This document shows, one piece after another, positions 17,601 through 25,644 of a DNA stretch of 41,794 nucleotides; the stretch's first letter is position 1; each line of letters opens with the position of its first letter. Below the pieces are notes generated by a model that saw nothing but the letters and a program-made list of their open reading frames with translations, was not told the DNA's origin and searched no databases. This DNA is from Lachnospiraceae bacterium (lineage in GTDB: Bacteria > Bacillota > Clostridia > Lachnospirales > Lachnospiraceae): assembly GCA_900766925.1 (NCBI GenBank), contig CAAFXG010000421.1:1-41794 (forward strand). The letters are read 5' to 3'. The translations under genes were made by a program, and so were the position numbers.

Positions 17601-18326
17601 ATTTGCATATTCCATCATTTTCTGGTAGGGAATAATAAAGCCATCCTCATGATCAGGTCTAATAGAATGGCAAATATGAGTCTCCCATGTCATTGAACGA
17701 AGAGGTTTCTCATCCGTATGTTTGTGCTCTACAGCCGGAACTACACGCTTCACATGTCCCATCCCCACTACAACTCTCTTGTAATCCTCAATAAAAGGAA
17801 CTTGCTTCGCATAAGCTATACACAAAGATTCATCTGGTATGATATCTCCATAAAAGTAATCAAATATAGCTCTATGGTTAGATGCCTCCTGAATCCAGTT
17901 AGTATTAAATGCAAGTGAAGGTTCTGCAGAAGGATCCACATTTATTCCATAATTTTCTGCGTATATATCAAAATTGGATTTCATCATCCATGCAAAAGGG
18001 CGTGATGGTAATGAATATGCCGGATAAACGATTTCTGTAGGCAGAAAATGGCTATGAGTCCCCATATTCCGTTCTTTATATGGATGAATTGTTGTTCTCA
18101 CAAGATCTTTGGGGCTCATAAAAGCAGAACCCTCACCGATACAGTGAACAGCTTCTTCATTGTTCTCCATACACTGACCACACAATTTGCACTCAGCAGC
18201 ATCATCCCTGTTTTCATATATATTTTTCAGCCTTAGGCATGCGTTATTTCCTGACGGATCAAGACAAATAGTTCCATTCCAGCCATTATCATGCCAAGGT
18301 ACTCTTATTGAAATATGCTGAGCCAT
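14643..18326 (-). CDS. RecD-like superfamily 1B helicase fused to a PD-(D/E)XK nuclease
   Basis: The protein has 1227 residues. The N-terminal 600 residues are family-specific with a cysteine cluster near residue 45 (CKLCGQC). The AAA_30/RecD core follows: Walker A GDAGTGKT (about 620-627), VIIDESSM for Walker B, VGDPNQLPPIGAGRPF, and a UvrD_C_2 segment ALTVHKAQGSQFK. The last 110 residues form a nuclease with E1123 (RSKSE), D1153 (RPDF) and E1168 (YWEH), the E/PD/ExH pattern seen in helicase-linked PD-(D/E)XK enzymes. It should unwind DNA 5'-3' and cut it. ATG 18326 is preferred to a GTG 9 nt upstream because AGAGGTG is well spaced before it. It lies between two sacsin-like ATPase genes with 11- and 16-nt gaps. 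Confidence 0.85.
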   Translation of the reverse strand: MAQHISIRVPWHDNGWNGTICLDPSGNNACLRLKNIYENRDDAAECKLCGQCMENNEEAVHCIGEGSAFMSPKDLVRTTIHPYKERNMGTHSHFLPTEIVYPAYSLPSRPFAWMMKSNFDIYAENYGINVDPSAEPSLAFNTNWIQEASNHRAIFDYFYGDIIPDESLCIAYAKQVPFIEDYKRVVVGMGHVKRVVPAVEHKHTDEKPLRSMTWETHICHSIRPDHEDGFIIPYQKMMEYANEHPEFDMASITVFAPEDAFAEFSFASEHVSYDAAIDVILSCIKAFEIINSCLDEDYSNVLDWLNARLAEVWEDRGAFPGLGAMFTALEIPMGVLIARQLKDKAKNTDIWDVVEKMFDSPDEVLSETLASKITPIVKQTWKALSNERKTLFKLLSRISLSIDQARLLFFESARVKARIECSDKDIIENPYLLYEMTRLKQEAFYISVKKIDRAVFPVESIQNKYPLEAPSKLESDNDQRRIRALTTYVMEAAAAAGHTIMPCVNLVEMMKEINLDPACPVTSDIVNAISKFMMPEIIRREMKDGTEYYKLVRMQEFDDIVEKRISRRINAPNLPVNADWRKMLDDKFGAVDSEQEERARQEKAAILNELAQSRISVLVGDAGTGKTTVLSVLCSHPDIKAGGVLLLAPTGKATVRLMESMGEEGKSFTALNVAQFLVRSKRFDFNDMRYILTEADFADVPNTVIIDESSMLTEEMFGALMQALKRARRIIFVGDPNQLPPIGAGRPFVDFVYMLKLNLKEGEFPKVCAHYGELTVNRRQKANEVRNDVRLARLFTTTDDRPDDDVIADIQKNGDQYIEFERWSTKEELESKLLEIIARENGMSGIDDQEGFDLALGGTKGDYGIFFNSGAANCAENWQILAPVRNMPQGVMNMNRLLHLRYREKFLEVSKHWGARKRIANSLGPEGIVYGDKVINVINTGQKEGWPKDKARNYIANGEIGIACGDYSSKRNNNYMHVEFSSQKGVLYSFDKSDFNEENGTAQLELAYALTVHKAQGSQFKTVILVMAEPCQIISREMLYTALTRQLGKIIILYNQEPYHLLNYSTDENSDIARRFTDLFRDIFKDGEGPDLRPQVVEVNGKFYEEKMIHRTVRGELVRSKSEVIIANALHYNGLDYEYEPELELEGKIKRPDFKIEDYDMGTVWYWEHCGMMTDPAYRKRWEEKKKFYEKNGIVEGKNLIVTYDDEKGGLDASEIQRIIEETFDLD

Positions 18327-18342
18327 TTTCAACACCTCTTTA

Positions 18343-21300
18343 TCATAAAATTCCTATAATCTCGTACTGCTTTCCTTGAAAAACAACCACATCACCGACA
18401 CGGTGTCCCTCAAACGCTTTGTGCAGAGGGAACTTATCCGGTTGCAGTGTATTATCATAAGTCTCTCCACCGGCAAAACTCTTTTTATAGGTTATAAAAC
18501 ATCCTCTTCTTGCTACATCAGGCTCCTTCTTTTCCGGTTCCTGTATAGAAAAGAGATCCATCTGTTCTGCAGTTACAGCAGGCTGTTCGGCATAGCTTTC
18601 AATTGCAGACTTTCGTGCAGGATGCATTAGCGGACCAGTTGCACGGCTGTCCTCATCCAAATCCACATTCTCAGCAGGGGTTCCATATTCATTAAGCAAT
18701 CTGAATATCTCCTGAAGTTCAGCCACATGCGTCTGTGTGAAATGTAAAGACAAGTCTGCGTTAATTTGAATGATGTACTCATTTTCCTCAGCACTGATAT
18801 CCAGGCTTAAAATAGAGTTCTTCATCTGATCTCTGAAGACTTCTTTATTGCCATCTCTGACAGCCTTATATTGTGCTGCGCAATTATTGCACATACATAA
18901 GTTCAACTGTGGCATCTCAATTCCATAATTAGCAATCTGATCCACCTGTATATTTACAATTGGTTGCTTACAAGCCTGGCATATCTTCACATCACTGCCA
19001 TTTGTATACATTCCGATTGCATATGCCCTATCAGTCTTTGAAGATTTACTAATTCGGATTCTTCGCCATACCTTCTTATAGCTGATAGGATCAGCGCAAT
19101 AAAACTGTTCCTGAACATGACGAATCAAGTTATCCAAATTCCTAATTCTGTTATTAGGGAACTCAGTATCCTGCCATGCCATAGGATCAAATACACCGCC
19201 CTGATCGTCATCATCCCACGGATCAGTTGCGCTTCCCTGCTCAATAACTTCCTTACCAAGCTCTCTCGCCAGTTGTTTTAACAGAAGCATCTTATCCTTC
19301 TTGTCCAGATTTCCAACTTGTTCAAAAGTATCTGCTGTACTATCCGCCTCTTTTTCTACAAATCCCAAGGCGAGATATGCTGCCTTATCTGCCTGCACCT
19401 CTTTATAAATAGCAGGATTCAAATCATATCGTGAAAGCTTATTGATGCGTTGCACCTCTGAATTCTTATCAAATAACCAGGCACAACTTCTAATGATACC
19501 GTGAAGAACATATGCAGCTTCCATCTTGCCTTCATAAGGATTGTTCTTTCTAAATCGCTTCTTTCCCTTCATCTTCCTATATGATAGGAGTGCAAGTTTT
19601 AAGATTTCTGCTGATTTTCTCTTAGCAAGCTCATCATCTGGATGATTCTCGATAAAATATAAGTTATCCTCAAGTCCTTCAATCTGGATTCGTGGACAAT
19701 ATTCTCCCATTGCTACCCAGTACCCATCTCCTACACCATCCTGCTTTCTTGGACCATCAGATACCGGTGTTGTTATCAAACCAAGTTTCTTTAACTTACT
19801 AATAGATATTCCATGCTCTTCATAAAAGCTTTCATCAACCTCATCCATTTCAAAATCAATATATGAAGTCTCTTCTTCGTCCTCTGCAAAGATTCCCATA
19901 TCATCATCTGGAATTGGTGCAAAATAAACCGAAAGGTCAATTCCTTCGTCTGAAGTTCTTACATATGCTTTTCCTGGATATGTAAACAATCCGGATCCAT
20001 CATCGGACTTCACTTTTATGATATTGGCTTCTTTAAGCATTCCAACTATGCTTCCAATATCTCCAGAAGCCTCTAGCAATGCCAGTATCTGACTTATATC
20101 TTCCAGATATTCGTCCTCGTAATTATCCGAATCTTCAAAGGCAATCGTGTCGCCTATGTCTATGTACTTCTTGATTACCTTTTCTTTTATGTACTGGAAA
20201 TTATTAAATTCCTGTATCATAAATCCAGTACTAAGTACTTCTTTGAAGCTCTGTGCAATGCTGTTGTGAACAAGTGCAGATTGCATCACACTCTTATATT
20301 CACTGGAGGCTGCCAGATAAATAAGAGGATTCTTTCCCTTATATGCCGGCACAAGTTTATTCAGTCTGTTAAGAATAATAGGTGCTTCTCTTAACTGCTC
20401 CCAGGCTTTTTCTATTCCATTTCGTATGGTCTGCTCATAAGGACCACTTCTACTCCAAGAAATAGCAGTCTTATAAACAGACTCTCTGTTATCTGACAAA
20501 AAGTCATAAAAGTCTTTTAATGCTTCCAGATTCTCACCTGAATTAGGCACCTGAACATCTACCATTTTTCTTAAGTCCATTGCCATCTGTGTAAGACTGT
20601 AGATTTTTAATTTCAAATCATCACGAAGCCACACATAATATGCTGTGAAGTTTGCTTCCTTCTCATTGTTGAATGCTACAAATCCAGATACTTTACTGAA
20701 TGCAGCTGAAAATAATGACTTATCCAAGAAATCACCAATTTTAAATGGCACTGGTATCATCAAATCAGCTGGAGCACAGTAATTACCGTTTCTATCCGGC
20801 AACAGTCCTTTCTCCGTAAATGTTCTGGTAACCTTCTCTTTTAATCCTGGGATTGTCTCATTATTCTCCTCATCAGCAAACGCAGCAATTAAAACTCGTC
20901 TGATAAAAGTTTGCGTAATCAGCTTTCTCTCTGACAGGTCAATCATGGAATCGGCAATCAGATCTCCCAGCTTTTCAAACAAATCACTATTGAATGCTGA
21001 TGGAGTCATCAGTTTTTCTCTGGACACCGCAGTTTCAAAGGATCCGTGAATCAAAAACGGCAAATCCGTATTATCACGTGTTGGGAAATACACCCAGATA
21101 TCCGAATCATTTACCTCGTTAATATTGTCTGCTCTGCTGTTTAGTTTATAAGCAACAGACACCTCTGCCCCACGCATCTCAGGATGGTCAAACATATCCT
21201 TATATTTCAAATATCTTGTAATTTCTTCCTTATCACCGTATTCAGACCCTTCAATACGGCATGTAATCAATCGGTCATCATTTTCGTCCTGTTTTAAAGT

Positions 21301-21978
21301 GATCATGGCATGCCTGCCATTTTCTCTATTCACCCAATACAAGTTCTGAATATGGGTAAGGAATAGTAATATCTCGCCATTCAGCTCATTCAACTTCTGC
21401 AGAACATCATCACCCGGAACTGCTTCCAATTCACCATTTCTGCCATATTTTTTGAATGGAATGATTATCTTCGTAAGGTGCTCACACATAGAAAAAGGCG
21501 CAAAAGAACGACCACCTGTCAGTTTGCAGATGATTTCCTTCTTTGCAGCCTCAAAATCCCAGCCTTCTGTTATTTCTACCGGTAGCAAATATCTAGTTAT
21601 CTTAAAAGCCTCATCGTCAGAGTAGATTTCTGGCTGATAGGTATACTTAAATACAGACTTAAAGCCCATTCCGAAACGGCCGATAGTCTGAGCATCATCT
21701 CTATCCTTGGTTCCCATAAGCATAGATGAAACACCTCGAACATCTGCTTCATCAAATGGATCTCCATTATGATAGAAAACAAGCTTGTCCGAATAGTATT
21801 CTATTACTACCTTATCTGCTCTCTCATCCTCCGCATTCTGCAAAAGCTCATATACGAAATGGTTACTGTCTGAATAATGACCTGCAAGCAAAGCCTCATA
21901 CTTTTGAGGATCTTCGGTCATATCATACCAGCCATGCTTATTCCTATCGTATATTGCTTTATAATTAATCTTTCCCAT
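18343..21978 (-). CDS. Sacsin-like GHKL ATPase, second paralogue
   Basis: From the chosen ATG the protein has 1211 residues. The N-terminal ATP-binding domain has N-box ELLQNAED (44-51), HNG (70-72) and GRFGMGFKSVF (100-110), almost the same spacing as in the paralogue at 10912-14631. A long middle region of unknown fold includes an acidic stretch (about 625-645). Near the C-terminus CQAC...LCMCNNC forms a degenerate HNH-like zinc finger, and the chain ends in a small beta-rich segment GDVVVFQGKQYEIIGIL. The zinc ribbons and long coiled coil of the other copy are missing. I chose ATG 21978 because AAGGGGA lies just before it; an ATG 33 nt upstream lacks such a site. Function is unknown; context suggests a BREX-associated ATPase. 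Confidence 0.82.
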   Translation of the reverse strand: MGKINYKAIYDRNKHGWYDMTEDPQKYEALLAGHYSDSNHFVYELLQNAEDERADKVVIEYYSDKLVFYHNGDPFDEADVRGVSSMLMGTKDRDDAQTIGRFGMGFKSVFKYTYQPEIYSDDEAFKITRYLLPVEITEGWDFEAAKKEIICKLTGGRSFAPFSMCEHLTKIIIPFKKYGRNGELEAVPGDDVLQKLNELNGEILLFLTHIQNLYWVNRENGRHAMITLKQDENDDRLITCRIEGSEYGDKEEITRYLKYKDMFDHPEMRGAEVSVAYKLNSRADNINEVNDSDIWVYFPTRDNTDLPFLIHGSFETAVSREKLMTPSAFNSDLFEKLGDLIADSMIDLSERKLITQTFIRRVLIAAFADEENNETIPGLKEKVTRTFTEKGLLPDRNGNYCAPADLMIPVPFKIGDFLDKSLFSAAFSKVSGFVAFNNEKEANFTAYYVWLRDDLKLKIYSLTQMAMDLRKMVDVQVPNSGENLEALKDFYDFLSDNRESVYKTAISWSRSGPYEQTIRNGIEKAWEQLREAPIILNRLNKLVPAYKGKNPLIYLAASSEYKSVMQSALVHNSIAQSFKEVLSTGFMIQEFNNFQYIKEKVIKKYIDIGDTIAFEDSDNYEDEYLEDISQILALLEASGDIGSIVGMLKEANIIKVKSDDGSGLFTYPGKAYVRTSDEGIDLSVYFAPIPDDDMGIFAEDEEETSYIDFEMDEVDESFYEEHGISISKLKKLGLITTPVSDGPRKQDGVGDGYWVAMGEYCPRIQIEGLEDNLYFIENHPDDELAKRKSAEILKLALLSYRKMKGKKRFRKNNPYEGKMEAAYVLHGIIRSCAWLFDKNSEVQRINKLSRYDLNPAIYKEVQADKAAYLALGFVEKEADSTADTFEQVGNLDKKDKMLLLKQLARELGKEVIEQGSATDPWDDDDQGGVFDPMAWQDTEFPNNRIRNLDNLIRHVQEQFYCADPISYKKVWRRIRISKSSKTDRAYAIGMYTNGSDVKICQACKQPIVNIQVDQIANYGIEMPQLNLCMCNNCAAQYKAVRDGNKEVFRDQMKNSILSLDISAEENEYIIQINADLSLHFTQTHVAELQEIFRLLNEYGTPAENVDLDEDSRATGPLMHPARKSAIESYAEQPAVTAEQMDLFSIQEPEKKEPDVARRGCFITYKKSFAGGETYDNTLQPDKFPLHKAFEGHRVGDVVVFQGKQYEIIGIL

Positions 21979-22046
21979 GGCTTTTCCCCTTCCGGTATAC
22001 AGCAGGAGCACTTGGCTCCCGCCAAAATATTAGCCAGGTATTCTCT

Positions 22047-25000
22047 TTACTCTACATGTAAAATACCCTTAACCAAAGGCTGTGTATGTATATCAGCCTT
22101 TCCAATAGTTTCCTCCAACGCTCTCTTCTGCTCCTCGTAATTCTTTTTCAAATTTTCTAACTGAGCAGTTCTCATTCGAAGAATTCTCTCATCCTTTGCT
22201 CCGGCTATCTGAGCACGGATGACACTCTCACGTTTCGTTGTATTTTGTCTCAGCTGATCTACTCTGTACTCGCAAGCTTCTCTTACTGCTTGTACATATT
22301 CAGCCTTTGTCATCTGCCATTTTTCATAATGAATGGAATCCATCGCATCCCACTTGGCAGTATGTGCTCCATCGTCAAAAGCATAATCCGACGCATACTG
22401 AAGGAAAGCTAAAATATTAGCCTGCACCTGCTCGTTATCACTGACTGCAATCAGCTTGATATCTGGTCTCAGCCCCACATACTTCCATGCATAAATCAAA
22501 AATTCATAATCTCCTACAGGAATGGAATCATCACTAACACTCACACCAATCACGCAAGGAAGCTGCTTGCTTTCATATCTGGCTGCCTGCTGTACAAGTG
22601 GATGCATCTGTGTTAGGAATGTCGCCTCTCGATTATCCTTCGCTGTTGTTGCATCGTATGTAACACGAATCTGAGGTGCATTGGACTTAAGATACGCATT
22701 CCAAAGCTTTGTAGCATTGTTAGCATTTGTCAGATTGAGTTTTGCAAGATTTTCCTTTAATCTCGCTCTCTTATCTGCTGCTATACGCATAGTGCAGAGT
22801 TCTGAGGTCTTGCTTGAACGGATATATTCTCCATCTCCAAGAAAATCCACCAGGAACGAGTCGACCAAGTTAGAAATACTCTGTGGAGAAATCCAGGCAT
22901 TCTCAGCATCCTGAACATCCTTATTCTGAATGAAGTTTGATAAATCGAATCCGTACAGAGCCTTTTCTTCCTGCTCCAGACGATTCATTTCCTGAACCTT
23001 CATGACTTCATTATCAGCCATTTTTTCAATCTTCATCTGACGTTCTTCATCGGAGAGAGATGCGTCAAACATAATCATAAATATCTGCTCACTGATATCA
23101 CCAAGAATATCTGAACAGTCACCTATGCTTGCTTCAAATACACCAATCTTAGAAAGACATCTATCATGAATTATAGCATCGATAGTATCTTCTGTAATCA
23201 TGTTATAAATCTTGACAGCCTCACTCTTCTGTCCGCGACGATCGATACGACCAATTCTCTGCTCGATTCTCATAGGATTCCAAGGAAGGTCATAGTTTAC
23301 CATTGTGTCACAGAACTGGTAGTCCAAACCTTCACAGCCAACTTCAGAGAACAAAAGCACATCAATAGCATGCTCATCCTCTCTATCCATGAGGAATCTT
23401 GAACGAATCAAGTAACGGTCTTCATCTTTTACAGAACCATCAACCTGTGCTACACGATATCCCTTTTCCTGAAGATGCCTTCTAACATAGGCAAGTGTAT
23501 GTCTGAATGAACTGAATACAATTACTCTGTTATTCTCTTCTAACTGTTTTTGCTCGATAATTTCATACAGTTTTTCAAGCTTAGGATCTTCAGCAGGAAG
23601 ATTCTCCGTAAGTCCATATATCTCATCTGCAAGTTCAAAAATACAGTTCTCATCATCAGAATTCATGCTGTAATCATACTCATACAGTTCACCATCTTCC
23701 TGAATCTGAACTAATCTCTTCTGTACCAAATCATTTAAGAACGGGGCCAAACCATAGATGCAGCTTGCAGCCTGACGCATAATGGTGCACATCATAAATC
23801 GTACTGCCGTACTTCCATGAAGCGCAGCCAGAGCATTTGCTTCAAAGTCAACCAAGGCATCATAAATATCATGCTGTCTTGATGTAAACGGAACCTTGAC
23901 AGTCTGAGTTCTTCTGATACAGAAATCCTCAATATCACGCCTCCTGGTTCTTGTAATCAGGCTATTAAAGGAATGAAGACTCTCAATCAAGCTAATAGCT
24001 TCAATCTTTTCTTCTCTTGTTATCGCATCTCTATCTACCAGTTCAAATACCTTGGCAAAATTAGGATTATGCTGAATAACATTTCTACCCCAGGTTGTTC
24101 CAAGGATATGTGAAATTTCTTCCTTCGCCTGATCCTGCCATCCCTCTGCCTGATTGCGTACAACTCTAAGCAGGGCATTGATATAGGCATTTGGTTCTGC
24201 CATAGTATCAAAAGTATCTTTATCAAATACCACATCAGGTCGAAGCAAGTTAAGCAATGTATAAAGATCATTATTGCTATTCTGTAAAGGAGTAGCTGTC
24301 AGGAATACAACTGCATCAGCATCCCTGGTAAACAGTTCAACGCCCTGATAAGCCCATGTATTTGCATTTCTAATATTATGTGCCTCATCCACGATTACCA
24401 GGTCAAAATGTGGCAATGGATCCAATTGTTGCAGACCCTTTCCCTTCTTCTTTTTTCCTGACTGTGACTCGGTTCCAAGAATCATATCTTCACTGAACAA
24501 AGAATATGGAATAATAGTCTTGCTATGTCTCTCCGGCCAATAACCGTCTCTGTCAGTCTCAGAAATTGCCTCAGCCAATGACTTACCATCGAGCTGTGTA
24601 AAGTTCTCATCAAAACGCTTCATTTCCAGTTCCCACTTACGCTCTGCTACAAGCGGTCTTGGACAGATGATAAGAACTGAACTAATACTCGAACGAGCTT
24701 CCATCTCTTTTAAGATCAGTCCAGCTTCGATAGTTTTACCAACACCGACATCATCTGCCACAAGAAGTCTCGGAGAATCAGCCTTTATCATCTTTAATGC
24801 CGGTCTGAACTGATAAGGTACAAAGTCAATACGGGCAGAATTCAATGAATACAGGTTACTTGAACCCGGATTGTTAATCTGATATGCAGTAAGCGCAGAT
24901 CTTACTCTTGATAGAGCCAAATGTGCCGATGTATTCTCTTCTGCTTTTAACTGAATCTGCTCAGCATAAAAAGTCTGAGGACCATTGTTAATCCAGACTG

Positions 25001-25619
25001 TATATTTACCGTTATCAACTGCAATAACCGCACCTGCAACAGAAGGGTCGCTAACCAAGGTGACCACACTGCCTGCAGTAATTGCCCCTGAAGGCGCTGA
25101 TGTAGCTATTGCTGTCGGTGACTGAATCACTGTTGGCATTTCCGGAGCCTTATCCTGAATATCCTTGTCATCTTCTACATCCATGATGAATACTTCCATA
25201 TCTCTGGTGTCCGACATAGAAGCATCCAACGCCTGCATCAGTTCAATGATGATTTCTACATCCCCGATTACTTTCTCTTTAGAAATCTCTTCCGAGGAAA
25301 TATGTGCCCAGTCATTGCGCACTTCCATCATCTGCTTTATCTTATTTCTCTCTTTGCTATTTATGAAAAATGAGCTTGTTATCACAAACCAGTTACGATC
25401 AAACACTCTAAGCAACGCTGCGAGATCCAAACCTCTTAGTTCTGTGATATTCTTGTTTATTACCTGCTCTCTTTGGAGAGTTGACAGATTGTTGAATACA
25501 AGCTCTTCCCACCAATTATCAGTCAGCTTAGGCAGCTTCTTTTCAAGCCAGCCACTCATTCTTTCTGCCAACTGATGCATGTAGGTATTCATTTTCCCAA
25601 TCATGTATGAATTGTCCAT
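22047..25619 (-). CDS. BrxHII-like SNF2 helicase with N-terminal Swt1-type HEPN domain
   Basis: The 1190-residue protein has three parts. Residues 1-145 resemble a Swt1-family HEPN domain, with RNDWAH (101-106) fitting the R-x4-H RNase motif. Residues 186-226 form an SH3-like beta segment also seen in HepA/DrmD-type helicases. The SNF2 core has Walker A DDVGVGKT (289-296), LVIVDEAHNIRN, FLTATPLQNS, and the C-terminal signature PWNPMRIEQRIGRIDRRGQ. The C-terminal 300 residues are helical. SNF2 helicases of this group (COG0553) are the BrxHII component of BREX types 3 and 5 and occur in DISARM as DrmD. It follows pglZ by 25 nt. ATP-driven translocation on duplex DNA is the expected activity. 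Confidence 0.85.
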   Translation of the reverse strand: MDNSYMIGKMNTYMHQLAERMSGWLEKKLPKLTDNWWEELVFNNLSTLQREQVINKNITELRGLDLAALLRVFDRNWFVITSSFFINSKERNKIKQMMEVRNDWAHISSEEISKEKVIGDVEIIIELMQALDASMSDTRDMEVFIMDVEDDKDIQDKAPEMPTVIQSPTAIATSAPSGAITAGSVVTLVSDPSVAGAVIAVDNGKYTVWINNGPQTFYAEQIQLKAEENTSAHLALSRVRSALTAYQINNPGSSNLYSLNSARIDFVPYQFRPALKMIKADSPRLLVADDVGVGKTIEAGLILKEMEARSSISSVLIICPRPLVAERKWELEMKRFDENFTQLDGKSLAEAISETDRDGYWPERHSKTIIPYSLFSEDMILGTESQSGKKKKGKGLQQLDPLPHFDLVIVDEAHNIRNANTWAYQGVELFTRDADAVVFLTATPLQNSNNDLYTLLNLLRPDVVFDKDTFDTMAEPNAYINALLRVVRNQAEGWQDQAKEEISHILGTTWGRNVIQHNPNFAKVFELVDRDAITREEKIEAISLIESLHSFNSLITRTRRRDIEDFCIRRTQTVKVPFTSRQHDIYDALVDFEANALAALHGSTAVRFMMCTIMRQAASCIYGLAPFLNDLVQKRLVQIQEDGELYEYDYSMNSDDENCIFELADEIYGLTENLPAEDPKLEKLYEIIEQKQLEENNRVIVFSSFRHTLAYVRRHLQEKGYRVAQVDGSVKDEDRYLIRSRFLMDREDEHAIDVLLFSEVGCEGLDYQFCDTMVNYDLPWNPMRIEQRIGRIDRRGQKSEAVKIYNMITEDTIDAIIHDRCLSKIGVFEASIGDCSDILGDISEQIFMIMFDASLSDEERQMKIEKMADNEVMKVQEMNRLEQEEKALYGFDLSNFIQNKDVQDAENAWISPQSISNLVDSFLVDFLGDGEYIRSSKTSELCTMRIAADKRARLKENLAKLNLTNANNATKLWNAYLKSNAPQIRVTYDATTAKDNREATFLTQMHPLVQQAARYESKQLPCVIGVSVSDDSIPVGDYEFLIYAWKYVGLRPDIKLIAVSDNEQVQANILAFLQYASDYAFDDGAHTAKWDAMDSIHYEKWQMTKAEYVQAVREACEYRVDQLRQNTTKRESVIRAQIAGAKDERILRMRTAQLENLKKNYEEQKRALEETIGKADIHTQPLVKGILHVE

Positions 25620-25644
25620 CTAAGACCCCCATATCTTTTGTTTC

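Noticed and set aside
22047..25619. DISARM system based on the DrmD-like helicase
   Set aside because: No DrmA, DrmB or DrmC is present, and the neighbouring PglZ, BrxC, BrxA and BrxB define BREX.
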